A stretch of DNA of 64,000 nucleotides from Clavelina lepadiformis (GCF_947623445.1 NC_135246.1:10151856-10215855); one strand, 5' to 3'. Positions 43,765 through 56,438 are shown, numbered from the stretch's first letter. A program made the numbers and translations. Notes: a model not told the origin generated them from the letters alone.

Positions 43765-44619
43765 GCGGCGATCGATCTTTATTTGATCCAGTAAATATAC
43801 TTTGACTGAAATCCGGCTCAAGGGATCATGATCCAATTTTAAAAAAATAGGCTTTTCAATGCAAGTACATTTAACTAAGAAGCTACTGTCGTAGAACCAC
43901 TTCACGAGCCTCCATCAATATTCGCTTGCAACGAGATCTAGGCTAAGAATGCCTACATTCTCAGTTTGACAGAATTACAAAATAATAACAAACCAGCCCA
44001 CGTCGACGTCACATGCACATTGCACTTCGAAATTTTTCATCCAGTAGATATGACGCATTGGTTGCGAAATCGTCATAAACACAGTGTTTCCAGCTGAAAA
44101 AATATGTTCCTAATGCGAACTGACACCTCAACAAAACAAAGTGAACGAAATTAGTTGCCTCGACACGCGATTGAACCAGGGACCATTGAACATTAAACCA
44201 AGAAGCTACTATCGCAAAACTACATCACGAGCCTTCCTCAATTTTGGCTTGCAACGATATATAGGCTAGGAATGCCTACATTCTTAGTTTGGACAGAATC
44301 ATTTTACTAAAATTTATAAAACAACCACCTAAACTTTACAGCATGTTTTGAGAGTAAAAGTTTCGGACAACTAATCCACGGAAAACAAATATGCGACTTC
44401 TAAATAATTTACAGCTTAGCCTGGACCTGCAATACGCTATCGCCAAAACCATATCAAACCAGCCCACGTCGACGTCACATGCGCATTGGACTGCAACATT
44501 TTTCGTCTTTTTAATATCACGCATTGGTGGAGACCTCGTCACACATAAAATGTTCCCGCTTAAAATTGTGTTCCTAAAAGGAAATGACTTCTCAAAAGAA
44601 CGAAGTAATCGAAATTAGT

Positions 44620-44692
44620 TGCCTCGACCCGGGATTGAACCAGGGACCTTTAGATCTTCAGTCTAACGCTCTCCCAACTGAGCTATCGAGGC
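44620..44692 (-). tRNA. tRNA-Phe(GAA), unit 33
   Basis: Reads as consensus, G20 present; haplotype A. Confidence 0.97.
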
Positions 44693-44698
44693 AAGCTT

Positions 44699-44772
44699 TG
44701 GCCAATACGGGGCTCGAACCCGCGACATTCGCGTTATTAGCACGACGCTCTAACCAACTGAGCTAATCGGCC
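44699..44772 (-). tRNA. tRNA-Ile(AAT), unit 33
   Basis: Reads as consensus. Confidence 0.97.
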
Positions 44773-45022
44773 TCGATTGTTTGGGGTCCAAAACAACGAT
44801 TAATTTCACCATTATTCCGACTTTGAAATTTTTGTTTTATTGAAGAATTTTCTGGCAAATTGAGAATTTTTCTTTCAGCAATCCATTTCTCTAAGTTATC
44901 ACGGCATATACCTCCCTATTAACGAACAACAATCCTTATTCTTCAAAACATTTTTGTCATCAAAGCGAAAATACACTTTCTGGGCACTCACACGAAAGGT
45001 TATCCAGGTAATGTTAAGAAAA

Positions 45023-45093
45023 TGCATTGACCGGGAATCGAACCCGGGCCTCCCGCGTGGCAGGCGAGAATTCTACCACTGAACCATCAATGC
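45023..45093 (-). tRNA. tRNA-Gly(GCC), unit 33
   Basis: Reads as consensus. Confidence 0.97.
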
Positions 45094-45100
45094 ATGCACT

Positions 45101-45172
45101 TTCCCAGACCGGGAATCGAACCCGGGCCGCCTGGGTGAAAGCCAGGAATCCTGACCACTAGACCATCTGGGA
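45101..45172 (-). tRNA. tRNA-Glu(TTC), unit 33
   Basis: Reads as consensus. Confidence 0.97.
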
Positions 45173-46027
45173 GCGGCGATCGATCTTTATTTGATCCAGT
45201 AAATATACTTTGACTGAAATCCGGCTCAAGGGATCATGATCCAATTTTAAAAAAATAGGCTTTTCAATGCAAGTACATTTAACTAAGAAGCTACTGTCGT
45301 AGAACCACTTCACGAGCCTCCATCAATATTCGCTTGCAACGAGATCTAGGCTAAGAATGCCTACATTCTCAGTTTGACAGAATTACAAAATAATAACAAA
45401 CCAGCCCACGTCGACGTCACATGCACATTGCACTTCGAAATTTTTCATCCAGTAGATATGACGCATTGGTTGCGAAATCGTCATAAACACAGTGTTTCCA
45501 GCTGAAAAAATATGTTCCTAATGCGAACTGACACCTCAACAAAACAAAGTGAACGAAATTAGTTGCCTCGACACGCGATTGAACCAGGGACCATTGAACA
45601 TTAAACCAAGAAGCTACTATCGCAAAACTACATCACGAGCCTTCCTCAATTTTGGCTTGCAACGATATATAGGCTAGGAATGCCTACATTCTTAGTTTGG
45701 ACAGAATCAATTTACTAAAATTTATAAAACAACCACCTAAACTTTACAGCATGTTTTGAGAGTAAAAGTTTCGGACAACTAATCCACGGAAAACAAATAT
45801 GCGACTTCTAAATAATTTACAGCTTAGCCTGGACCTGCAATACGCTATCGCCAAAACCATATCAAACCAGCCCACGTCGACGTCACATGCGCATTGGACT
45901 GCAACATTTTTCGTCTTTTTAATATCACGCATTGGTGGAGACCTCGTCACACATAAAATGTTCCCGCTTAAAATTGTGTTCCTAAAAGGAAATGACTTCT
46001 CAAAAGAACGAAGTAATCGAAATTAGT

Positions 46028-46100
46028 TGCCTCGACCCGGGATTGAACCAGGGACCTTTAGATCTTCAGTCTAACGCTCTCCCAACTGAGCTATCGAGGC
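46028..46100 (-). tRNA. tRNA-Phe(GAA), unit 34
   Basis: Reads as consensus; haplotype A. Confidence 0.97.
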
Positions 46101-46106
46101 AAGCTT

Positions 46107-46180
46107 TGGCCAATACGGGGCTCGAACCCGCGACATTCGCGTTATTAGCACGACGCTCTAACCAACTGAGCTAATCGGCC
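46107..46180 (-). tRNA. tRNA-Ile(AAT), unit 34
   Basis: Reads as consensus. Confidence 0.97.
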
Positions 46181-46430
46181 TCGATTGTTTGGGGTCCAAA
46201 ACAACGATTAATTTCACCATTATTCCGACTTTGAAATTTTTGTTTTATTGAAGAATTTTCTGGCAAATTGAGAATTTTTCTTTCAGCAATCCATTTCTCT
46301 AAGTTATCACGGCATATACCTCCCTATTAACGAACAACAATCCTTATTCTTCAAAACATTTTTGTCATCAAAGCGAAAATACACTTTCTGGGCACTCACA
46401 CGAAAGGTTATCCAGGTAATGTTAAGAAAA

Positions 46431-46501
46431 TGCATTGACCGGGAATCGAACCCGGGCCTCCCGCGTGGCAGGCGAGAATTCTACCACTGAACCATCAATG
46501 C
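46431..46501 (-). tRNA. tRNA-Gly(GCC), unit 34
   Basis: Reads as consensus. Confidence 0.97.
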
Positions 46502-46508
46502 ATGCACT

Positions 46509-46580
46509 TTCCCAGACCGGGAATCGAACCCGGGCCGCCTGGGTGAAAGCCAGGAATCCTGACCACTAGACCATCTGGGA
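46509..46580 (-). tRNA. tRNA-Glu(TTC), unit 34
   Basis: Reads as consensus. Confidence 0.97.
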
Positions 46581-47436
46581 GCGGCGATCGATCTTTATTT
46601 GATCCAGTAAATATACTTTGACTGAAATCCGGCTCAAGGGATCCTGACCCAATTTTTAAAAAATAGGCTTTTCAATGCAAAGTACATTTAACTAAGAAGC
46701 TACTGTCGTAGAACCACTTCACGAGCCTCCATCAATATTCGCTTGCAACGAGATCTAGGCTAAGAATGCCTACATTCTCAGTTTGACAGAATTACAAAAT
46801 AATAACAAACCAGCCCACGTCGACGTCACATGCACATTGCACTTCGACATTTTTCATCCAGTAGATATGACGCATTGGTTGCGAAATCGTCATAAACACA
46901 GTGTTTCCAGCTGAAAAAATATGTTCCTAATGCGAACTGACACCTCAACAAAACAAAGTGAACGAAATTAGTTGCCTCGACACGCGATTGAACCAGGGAC
47001 CATTGAACATTAAACCAAGAAGCTACTATCGCAAAACTACATCACGAGCCTTCCTCAATTTTGGCTTGCAACGATATATAGGCTAGGAATGCCTACATTC
47101 TTAGTTTGGACAAAATCATTTTACTAAAATTTATAAAACAACCACCTAAGTTTTACAGAATGTTTTGAGAGTAAAAGTTTCGGACAACTAATCCACGGAA
47201 AACAAATATGCGACTTCTAAATAATTTACAGCTTAGCCTGGACCTGCAATACGCTATCGCCAAAACCATATCAAACCAGCCCACGTCGACGTCACATGCG
47301 CATTGGACTGCAACATTTTTCGTCTTTTTAATATCACGCATTGGTGGAGACTTCGTCACACATAAAATGTTCCCGCTTAAAATTGTGTTCCTAAAAGGAA
47401 ATGACTTCTCAAAAGAACGAAGTAATCGAAATTAGT

Positions 47437-47509
47437 TGCCTCGACCCGGGATTGAACCAGGGACCTTTAGATCTTCAGTCTAACGCTCTGCCAACTGAGC
47501 TATCGAGGC
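47437..47509 (-). tRNA. tRNA-Phe(GAA), unit 35, G20C
   Basis: G20 to C; closely related to unit 31, 5,633 bp to the left. Confidence 0.92.
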
Positions 47510-47515
47510 AAGCTT

Positions 47516-47589
47516 TGGCCAATACGGGGCTCGAACCCGCGACATTCGCGTTATTAGCACGACGCTCTAACCAACTGAGCTAATCGGCC
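47516..47589 (-). tRNA. tRNA-Ile(AAT), unit 35
   Basis: Gene reads as consensus; 5' flank changes shared with unit 31. Confidence 0.97.
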
Positions 47590-47839
47590 TCGATTGTTTT
47601 GGGTACAAAACAACGATTAATTTCACCATTATTCCGACTTTGAAATTTTTGTTTTATTGAAGAATTTTCTGGCAAATTGAGAATTTTTCTTTCAGCAATC
47701 CATTTCTCTAAGTTATCACGGCATATACCTCCCTATTAACGAACAACAATCCTTATTCTTCAAAACATTTTTGTCATCAAAGCGAAAATACACTTTCTGG
47801 GCACTCACACGAAAGGTTATCCAGGTAATGTTAAGAAAA

Positions 47840-47910
47840 TGCATTGACCGGGAATCGAACCCGGGCCTCCCGCGTGGCAGGCGAGAATTCTACCACTGAA
47901 CCATCAATGC
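47840..47910 (-). tRNA. tRNA-Gly(GCC), unit 35
   Basis: Reads as consensus, without the unit 31 change. Confidence 0.97.
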
Positions 47911-47917
47911 ATGCACT

Positions 47918-47989
47918 TTCCCAGACCGGGAATCGAACCCGGGCCGCCTGGGTGAAAGCCAGGAATCCTGACCACTAGACCATCTGGGA
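47918..47989 (-). tRNA. tRNA-Glu(TTC), unit 35
   Basis: Reads as consensus. Confidence 0.97.
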
Positions 47990-48844
47990 GCGGCGATCGA
48001 TCTTTATTTGATCCAGTAAATATACTTTGACTGAAATCCGGCTCAAGGGATCATGATCCAATTTTAAAAAAATAGGCTTTTCAATGCAAGTACATTTAAC
48101 TAAGAAGCTACTGTCGTAGAACCACTTCACGAGCCTCCATCAATATTCGCTTGCAACGAGATCTAGGCTAAGAATGCCTACATTCTCAGTTTGACAGAAT
48201 TACAAAATAATAACAAACCAGCCCACGTCGACGTCACATGCACTTTGCACTTCGAAATTTTTCATCCAGTAGGTATGACGCATTGGTTGCGAAATCGTCA
48301 TAAACACAGTGTTTCCAGCTGAAAAAATATGTTCCTAATGCGAACTGACACCTCAACAAAACAAAGTGAACGAAATTAGTTGCCTCGACACGCGATTGAA
48401 CCAGGGACCATTGAACATTAAACCAAGAAGCTACTATCGCAAAACTACATCACGAGCCTTCCTCAATTTTGGCTTGCAACGATATATAGGCTAGGAATGC
48501 CTACATTCTTAGTTTGGACAGAATCATTTTACTAAAATTTATAAAACAACCACCTAAACTTTACAGCATGTTTTGAGAGTAAAAGTTTCGGACAACTAAT
48601 CCACGGAAAACAAATATGCGACTTCTAAATAATTTACAGCTTAGCCTGGACCTGCAATACGCTATCGCCAAAACCATATCAAACCAGCCCACGTCGACGT
48701 CACATGCGCATTGGACTGCAACATTTTTCGTCTTTTTAATATCACGCATTGGTGGAGACCTCGTCACACATAAAATGTTCCCGCTTAAAATTGTGTTCCT
48801 AAAAGGAAATGACTTCTCAAAAGAACGAAGTAATCGAAATTAGT

Positions 48845-48917
48845 TGCCTCGACCCGGGATTGAACCAGGGACCTTTAGATCTTCAGTCTAACGCTCTGCC
48901 AACTGAGCTATCGAGGC
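48845..48917 (-). tRNA. tRNA-Phe(GAA), unit 36, G20C
   Basis: G20 to C; haplotype A. Confidence 0.92.
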
Positions 48918-48923
48918 AAGCTT

Positions 48924-48997
48924 TGGCCAATACGGGGCTCGAACCCGCGACATTCGCGTTATTAGCACGACGCTCTAACCAACTGAGCTAATCGGCC
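48924..48997 (-). tRNA. tRNA-Ile(AAT), unit 36
   Basis: Reads as consensus. Confidence 0.97.
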
Positions 48998-49247
48998 TCG
49001 ATTGTTTGGGGTCCAAAACAACGATTAATTTCACCATTATTCCGACTTTGAAATTTTTGTTTTATTGAAGAATTTTCTGGTAAATTGAGAATTTTTCTTT
49101 CAGCAATCCATTTCTCTAAGTTATCACGGCATATACCTCCCTATTAACGAACAACAATCCTTATTCTTCAAAACATTTTTGTCATCAAAGCGAAAATACA
49201 CTTTCTGGGCACTCACACGAAAGGTTATCCAGGTAATGTTAAGAAAA

Positions 49248-49318
49248 TGCATTGACCGGGAATCGAACCCGGGCCTCCCGCGTGGCAGGCGAGAATTCTA
49301 CCACTGAACCATCAATGC
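49248..49318 (-). tRNA. tRNA-Gly(GCC), unit 36
   Basis: Reads as consensus. Confidence 0.97.
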
Positions 49319-49325
49319 ATGCACT

Positions 49326-49397
49326 TTCCCAGACCGGGAATCGAACCCGGGCCGCCTGGGTGAAAGCCAGGAATCCTGACCACTAGACCATCTGGGA
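49326..49397 (-). tRNA. tRNA-Glu(TTC), unit 36
   Basis: Reads as consensus. Confidence 0.97.
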
Positions 49398-50252
49398 GCG
49401 GCGATCGATCTTTATTTGATCCAGTAAATATACTTTGACTGAAATCCGGCTCAAGGGATCATGATCCAATTTTAAAAAAATAGGCTTTTCAATGCAAGTA
49501 CATTTAACTAAGAAGCTACTGTCGTAGAACCACTTCACGAGCCTCCATCAATATTCGCTTGCAACGAGATCTAGGCTAAGAATGCCTACATTCTCAGTTT
49601 GACAGAATTACAAAATAATAACAAACCAGCCCACGTCGACGTCACATGCACTTTGCACTTCGAAATTTTTCATCCAGTAGGTATGACGCATTGGTTGCGA
49701 AATCGTCATAAACACAGTGTTTCCAGCTGAAAAAATATGTTCCTAATGCGAACTGACACCTCAACAAAACAAAGTGAACGAAATTAGTTGCCTCGACACG
49801 CGATTGAACCAGGGACCATTGAACATTAAACCAAGAAGCTACTATCGCAAAACTACATCACGAGCCTTCCTCAATTTTGGCTTGCAACGATATATAGGCT
49901 AGGAATGCCTACATTCTTAGTTTGGACAGAATCATTTTACTAAAATTTATAAAACAACCACCTAAACTTTACAGCATGTTTTGAGAGTAAAAGTTTCGGA
50001 CAACTAATCCACGGAAAACAAATATGCGACTTCTAAATAATTTACAGCTTAGCCTGGACCTGCAATACGCTATCGCCAAAACCATATCAAACCAGCCCAC
50101 GTCGACGTCACATGCGCATTGGACTGCAACATTTTTCGTCTTTTTAATATCACGCATTGGTGGAGACCTCGTCACACATAAAATGTTCCCGCTTAAAATT
50201 GTGTTCCTAAAAGGAAATGACTTCTCAAAAGAACGAAGTAATCGAAATTAGT

Positions 50253-50325
50253 TGCCTCGACCCGGGATTGAACCAGGGACCTTTAGATCTTCAGTCTAAC
50301 GCTCTGCCAACTGAGCTATCGAGGC
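50253..50325 (-). tRNA. tRNA-Phe(GAA), unit 37, G20C
   Basis: G20 to C; near-copy of unit 36. Confidence 0.92.
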
Positions 50326-50331
50326 AAGCTT

Positions 50332-50405
50332 TGGCCAATACGGGGCTCGAACCCGCGACATTCGCGTTATTAGCACGACGCTCTAACCAACTGAGCTAAT
50401 CGGCC
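50332..50405 (-). tRNA. tRNA-Ile(AAT), unit 37
   Basis: Reads as consensus. Confidence 0.97.
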
Positions 50406-50655
50406 TCGATTGTTTGGGGTCCAAAACAACGATTAATTTCACCATTATTCCGACTTTGAAATTTTTGTTTTATTGAAGAATTTTCTGGTAAATTGAGAAT
50501 TTTTCTTTCAGCAATCCATTTCTCTAAGTTATCACGGCATATACCTCCCTATTAACGAACAACAATCCTTATTCTTCAAAACATTTTTGTCATCAAAGCG
50601 AAAATACACTTTCTGGGCACTCACACGAAAGGTTATCCAGGTAATGTTAAGAAAA

Positions 50656-50726
50656 TGCATTGACCGGGAATCGAACCCGGGCCTCCCGCGTGGCAGGCGA
50701 GAATTCTACCACTGAACCATCAATGC
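50656..50726 (-). tRNA. tRNA-Gly(GCC), unit 37
   Basis: Reads as consensus. Confidence 0.97.
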
Positions 50727-50733
50727 ATGCACT

Positions 50734-50805
50734 TTCCCAGACCGGGAATCGAACCCGGGCCGCCTGGGTGAAAGCCAGGAATCCTGACCACTAGACCATC
50801 TGGGA
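50734..50805 (-). tRNA. tRNA-Glu(TTC), unit 37
   Basis: Reads as consensus. Confidence 0.97.
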
Positions 50806-51660
50806 GCGGCGATCGATCTTTATTTGATCCAGTAAATATACTTTGACTGAAATCCGGCTCAAGGGATCATGATCCAATTTTAAAAAAATAGGCTTTTCAA
50901 TGCAAGTACATTTAACTAAGAAGCTACTGTCGTAGAACCACTTCACGAGCCTCCATCAATATTCGCTTGCAACGAGATCTAGGCTAAGAATGCCTACATT
51001 CTCAGTTTGACAGAATTACAAAATAATAACAAACCAGCCCACGTCGACGTCACATGCACATTGCACTTCGAAATTTTTCATCCAGTAGATATGACGCATT
51101 GGTTGCGAAATCGTCATAAACACAGTGTTTCCAGCTGAAAAAATATGTTCCTAATGCGAACTGACACCTCAACAAAACAAAGTGAACGAAATTAGTTGCC
51201 TCGACACGCGATTGAACCAGGGACCATTGAACATTAAACCAAGAAGCTACTATCGCAAAACTACATCACGAGCCTTCCTCAATTTTGGCTTGCAACGATA
51301 TATAGGCTAGGAATGCCTACATTCTTAGTTTGGACAGAATCATTTTACTAAAATTTATAAAACAACCACCTAAACTTTACAGCATGTTTTGAGAGTAAAA
51401 GTTTCGGACAACTAATCCACGGAAAACAAATATGCGACTTCTAAATAATTTACAGCTTAGCCTGGACCTGCAATACGCTATCGCCAAAACCATATCAAAC
51501 CAGCCCACGTCGACGTCACATGCGCATTGGACTGCAACATTTTTCGTCTTTTTAATATCACGCATTGGTGGAGACCTCGTCACACATAAAATGTTCCCGC
51601 TTAAAATTGTGTTCCTAAAAGGAAATGACTTCTCAAAAGAACGAAGTAATCGAAATTAGT

Positions 51661-51733
51661 TGCCTCGACCCGGGATTGAACCAGGGACCTTTAGATCTTC
51701 AGTCTAACGCTCTCCCAACTGAGCTATCGAGGC
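51661..51733 (-). tRNA. tRNA-Phe(GAA), unit 38
   Basis: Reads as consensus; haplotype A. Confidence 0.97.
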
Positions 51734-51739
51734 AAGCTT

Positions 51740-51813
51740 TGGCCAATACGGGGCTCGAACCCGCGACATTCGCGTTATTAGCACGACGCTCTAACCAACT
51801 GAGCTAATCGGCC
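51740..51813 (-). tRNA. tRNA-Ile(AAT), unit 38
   Basis: Reads as consensus. Confidence 0.97.
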
Positions 51814-52063
51814 TCGATTGTTTGGGGTCCAAAACAACGATTAATTTCACCATTATTCCGACTTTGAAATTTTTGTTTTATTGAAGAATTTTCTGGCAAA
51901 TTGAGAATTTTTCTTTCAGCAATCCATTTCTCTAAGTTATCACGGCATATACCTCCCTATTAACGAACAACAATCCTTATTCTTCAAAACATTTTTGTCA
52001 TCAAAGCGAAAATACACTTTCTGGGCACTCACACGAAAGGTTATCCAGGTAATGTTAAGAAAA

Positions 52064-52134
52064 TGCATTGACCGGGAATCGAACCCGGGCCTCCCGCGTG
52101 GCAGGCGAGAATTCTACCACTGAACCATCAATGC
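52064..52134 (-). tRNA. tRNA-Gly(GCC), unit 38
   Basis: Reads as consensus. Confidence 0.97.
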
Positions 52135-52141
52135 ATGCACT

Positions 52142-52213
52142 TTCCCAGACCGGGAATCGAACCCGGGCCGCCTGGGTGAAAGCCAGGAATCCTGACCACT
52201 AGACCATCTGGGA
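52142..52213 (-). tRNA. tRNA-Glu(TTC), unit 38
   Basis: Reads as consensus. Confidence 0.97.
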
Positions 52214-53069
52214 GCGGCGATCGATCTTTATTTGATCCAGTAAATATACTTTGACTGAAATCCGGCTCAAGGGATCATGATCCAATTTTAAAAAAATAGG
52301 CTTTTCAATGCAAAGTACATTTAACTAAGAAGCTACTGTCGTAGAACCACTTCACGAGCCTCCATCAATATTCGCTTGCAACGAGATCTAGGCTAAGAAT
52401 GCCTACATTCTCAGTTTGACAGAATTACAAAATAATAACAAACCAGCCCACGTCGACGTCACATGCACATTGCACTTCGAAATTTTTCATCCAGTAGATA
52501 TGACGCATTGGTTGCGAAATCGTCATAAACACAGTGTTTCCAGCTGAAAAAATATGTTCCTAATGCGAACTGACACCTCAACAAAACAAAGTGAACGAAA
52601 TTAGTTGCCTCGACACGCGATTGAACCAGGGACCATTGAACATTAAACCAAGAAGCTACTATCGCAAAACTACATCACGAGCCTTCCTCAATTTTGGCTT
52701 GCAACGATATATAGGCTAGGAATGCCTACATTCTTAGTTTGGACAGAATCATTTTACTAAAATTTATAAAACAACCACCTAAGTTTTACAGCATGTTTTG
52801 AGAGTAAAAGTTTCGGACAACTAATCCACGGAAAACAAATATGCGACTTCTAAATAATTTACAGCTTAGCCTGGACCTGCAATACGCTATCGCCAAAACC
52901 ATATCAAACCAGCCCACGTCGACGTCACATGCGCATTGGACTGCAACATTTTTCGTCTTTTTAATATCACGCATTGGTGGAGACCTCGTCACACATAAAA
53001 TGTTCCCGCTTAAAATTGTGTTCCTAAAAGGAAATGACTTCTCAAAAGAACGAAGTAATCGAAATTAGT

Positions 53070-53142
53070 TGCCTCGACCCGGGATTGAACCAGGGACCTT
53101 TAGATCTTCAGTCTAACGCTCTGCCAACTGAGCTATCGAGGC
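53070..53142 (-). tRNA. tRNA-Phe(GAA), unit 39, G20C
   Basis: G20 to C; the last copy with this change. Haplotype A. Confidence 0.92.
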
Positions 53143-53148
53143 AAGCTT

Positions 53149-53222
53149 TGGCCAATACGGGGCTCGAACCCGCGACATTCGCGTTATTAGCACGACGCTC
53201 TAACCAACTGAGCTAATCGGCC
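53149..53222 (-). tRNA. tRNA-Ile(AAT), unit 39
   Basis: Reads as consensus. Confidence 0.97.
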
Positions 53223-53472
53223 TCGATTGTTTGGGGTCCAAAACAACGATTAATTTCACCATTATTCCGACTTTGAAATTTTTGTTTTATTGAAGAATTT
53301 TCTGGTAAATTGAGAATTTTTCTTTCAGCAATCCATTTCTCTAAGTTATCACGGCATATACCTCCCTATTAACGAACAACAATCCTTATTCTTCAAAACA
53401 TTTTTGTCATCAAAGCGAAAATACACTTTCTGGGCACTCACACGAAAGGTTATCCAGGTAATGTTAAGAAAA

Positions 53473-53543
53473 TGCATTGACCGGGAATCGAACCCGGGCC
53501 TCCCGCGTGGCAGGCGAGAATTCTACCACTGAACCATCAATGC
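53473..53543 (-). tRNA. tRNA-Gly(GCC), unit 39
   Basis: Reads as consensus. Confidence 0.97.
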
Positions 53544-53550
53544 ATGCACT

Positions 53551-53622
53551 TTCCCAGACCGGGAATCGAACCCGGGCCGCCTGGGTGAAAGCCAGGAATC
53601 CTGACCACTAGACCATCTGGGA
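53551..53622 (-). tRNA. tRNA-Glu(TTC), unit 39
   Basis: Reads as consensus. Confidence 0.97.
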
Positions 53623-54477
53623 GCGGCGATCGATCTTTATTTGATCCAGTAAATATACTTTGACTGAAATCCGGCTCAAGGGATCATGATCCAATTTTAA
53701 AAAAATAGGCTTTTCAATGCAAGTACATTTAACTAAGAAGCTACTGTCGTAGAACCACTTCACGAGCCTCCATCAATATTCGCTTGCAACGAGATCTAGG
53801 CTAAGAATGCCTACATTCTCAGTTTGACAGAATTACAAAATAATAACAAACCAGCCCACGTCGACGTCACATGCACATTGCACTTCGAAATTTTTCATCC
53901 AGTAGATATGACGCATTGGTTGCGAAATCGTCATAAACACAGTGTTTCCAGCTGAAAAAATATGTTCCTAATGCGAACTGACACCTCAACAAAACAAAGT
54001 GAACGAAATTAGTTGCCTCGACACGCGATTGAACCAGGGACCATTGAACATTAAACCAAGAAGCTACTATCGCAAAACTACATCACGAGCCTTCCTCAAT
54101 TTTGGCTTGCAACGATATATAGGCTAGGAATGCCTACATTCTTAGTTTGGACAGAATCATTTTACTAAAATTTATAAAACAACCACCTAAACTTTACAGC
54201 ATGTTTTGAGAGTAAAAGTTTCGGACAACTAATCCACGGAAAACAAATATGCGACTTCTAAATAATTTACAGCTTAGCCTGGACCTGCAATACGCTATCG
54301 CCAAAACCATATCAAACCAGCCCACGTCGACGTCACATGCGCATTGGACTGCAACATTTTTCGTCTTTTTAATATCACGCATTGGTGGAGACCTCGTCAC
54401 ACATAAAATGTTCCCGCTTAAAATTGTGTTCCTAAAAGGAAATGACTTCTCAAAAGAACGAAGTAATCGAAATTAGT

Positions 54478-54550
54478 TGCCTCGACCCGGGATTGAACCA
54501 GGGACCTTTAGATCTTCAGTCTAACGCTCTCCCAACTGAGCTATCGAGGC
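54478..54550 (-). tRNA. tRNA-Phe(GAA), unit 40
   Basis: Reads as consensus; haplotype A. Confidence 0.97.
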
Positions 54551-54556
54551 AAGCTT

Positions 54557-54630
54557 TGGCCAATACGGGGCTCGAACCCGCGACATTCGCGTTATTAGCA
54601 CGACGCTCTAACCAACTGAGCTAATCGGCC
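54557..54630 (-). tRNA. tRNA-Ile(AAT), unit 40
   Basis: Reads as consensus. Confidence 0.97.
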
Positions 54631-54880
54631 TCGATTGTTTGGGGTCCAAAACAACGATTAATTTCACCATTATTCCGACTTTGAAATTTTTGTTTTATTG
54701 AAGAATTTTCTGGCAAATTGAGAATTTTTCTTTCAGCAATCCATTTCTCTAAGTTATCACGGCATATACCTCCCTATTAACGAACAACAATCCTTATTCT
54801 TCAAAACATTTTTGTCATCAAAGCGAAAATACACTTTCTGGGCACTCACACGAAAGGTTATCCAGGTAATGTTAAGAAAA

Positions 54881-54951
54881 TGCATTGACCGGGAATCGAA
54901 CCCGGGCCTCCCGCGTGGCAGGCGAGAATTCTACCACTGAACCATCAATGC
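54881..54951 (-). tRNA. tRNA-Gly(GCC), unit 40
   Basis: Reads as consensus. Confidence 0.97.
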
Positions 54952-54958
54952 ATGCACT

Positions 54959-55030
54959 TTCCCAGACCGGGAATCGAACCCGGGCCGCCTGGGTGAAAGC
55001 CAGGAATCCTGACCACTAGACCATCTGGGA
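54959..55030 (-). tRNA. tRNA-Glu(TTC), unit 40
   Basis: Reads as consensus. Confidence 0.97.
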
Positions 55031-55885
55031 GCGGCGATCGATCTTTATTTGATCCAGTAAATATACTTTGACTGAAATCCGGCTCAAGGGATCCTGACCC
55101 AATTTTTAAAAAATAGGCTTTTCAATGCAAAGTACATTTAACTAAGAAGCTACTGTCGTAGAACCACTTCACGAGCCTCCATCAATATTCGCTTGCAACA
55201 AGATCTAGGCTAAGAATGCCTACATTCTCAGTTTGACAGAATTACAAAATAATAACAAACCAGCCCACGTCGACGTCACATGCACATTGCACTTCGACAT
55301 TTTTCATCCAGTAGATATGACGCATTGGTTGCGAAATCGTCATAAACACAATGTTTCCAGCTGAAAAATGTGTTCCTAATGCGAACTGACACCTCAACAA
55401 AACAAAGTGAACGAAATTAGTTGCCTCGACACGCGATTGAACCAGGGACCATTGAACATTAAACCAAGAAGCTACTATCGCAAAACTACATCACGAGCCT
55501 TCCTCAATTTTGGCTTGCAACGATATATAGGCTAGGAATGCCTACATTCTTAGTTTGGACAGAATCATTTCACTAAAATTTATAAAACAACCACCTAAAC
55601 TTTACAGCATGTTTTGAGAGTAAAAGTTTCGGACAACTAATCCACGGAAAACAAATATGCGACTTCTAAATAATTTACAGCTTAGCCTGGACCTGCAATA
55701 CGCTATCGCCAAAACCATATCAAACCAGCCCACGTCGACGTCACATGCGCATTGGACTGCAACATTTTTCGTCTTTTTAATATCACGCATTGGTGGAGAC
55801 CTCGTCACACATAAAATGTTCCCGCTTAAAATTGTGTTCCTAAAAGGAAATGACTTCTCAAAAGAACGAAGTAATCGAAATTAGT

Positions 55886-55958
55886 TGCCTCGACCCGGGA
55901 TTGAACCAGGGACCTTTAGATCTTCAGTCTAACGCTCTCCCAACTGAGCTATCGAGGC
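55886..55958 (-). tRNA. tRNA-Phe(GAA), unit 41
   Basis: Reads as consensus; spacer marker 'catttcact' shared with unit 43. Confidence 0.97.
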
Positions 55959-55964
55959 AAGCTT

Positions 55965-56038
55965 TGGCCAATACGGGGCTCGAACCCGCGACATTCGCGT
56001 TATTAGCACGACGCTCTAACCAACTGAGCTAATCGGCC
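55965..56038 (-). tRNA. tRNA-Ile(AAT), unit 41
   Basis: Reads as consensus. Confidence 0.97.
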
Positions 56039-56288
56039 TCGATTGTTTGGGGTCCAAAACAACGATTAATTTCACCATTATTCCGACTTTGAAATTTTTG
56101 TTTTATTGAAGAATTTTCTGGCAAATTGAGAATTTTTCTTTCAGCAATCCATTTCTCTAAGTTATCACGGCATATACCTCCCTATTAACGAACAACAATC
56201 CTTATTCTTCAAAACATTTTTGTCATCAAAGCGAAAATACACTTTCTGGGCACTCACACGAAAGGTTATCCAGGTAATGTTAAGAAAA

Positions 56289-56359
56289 TGCATTGACCGG
56301 GAATCGAACCCGGGCCTCCCGCGTGGCAGGCGAGAATTCTACCACTGAACCATCAATGC
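56289..56359 (-). tRNA. tRNA-Gly(GCC), unit 41
   Basis: Reads as consensus. Confidence 0.97.
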
Positions 56360-56366
56360 ATGCACT

Positions 56367-56438
56367 TTCCCAGACCGGGAATCGAACCCGGGCCGCCTGG
56401 GTGAAAGCCAGGAATCCTGACCACTAGACCATCTGGGA
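56367..56438 (-). tRNA. tRNA-Glu(TTC), unit 41
   Basis: Reads as consensus. Confidence 0.97.
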
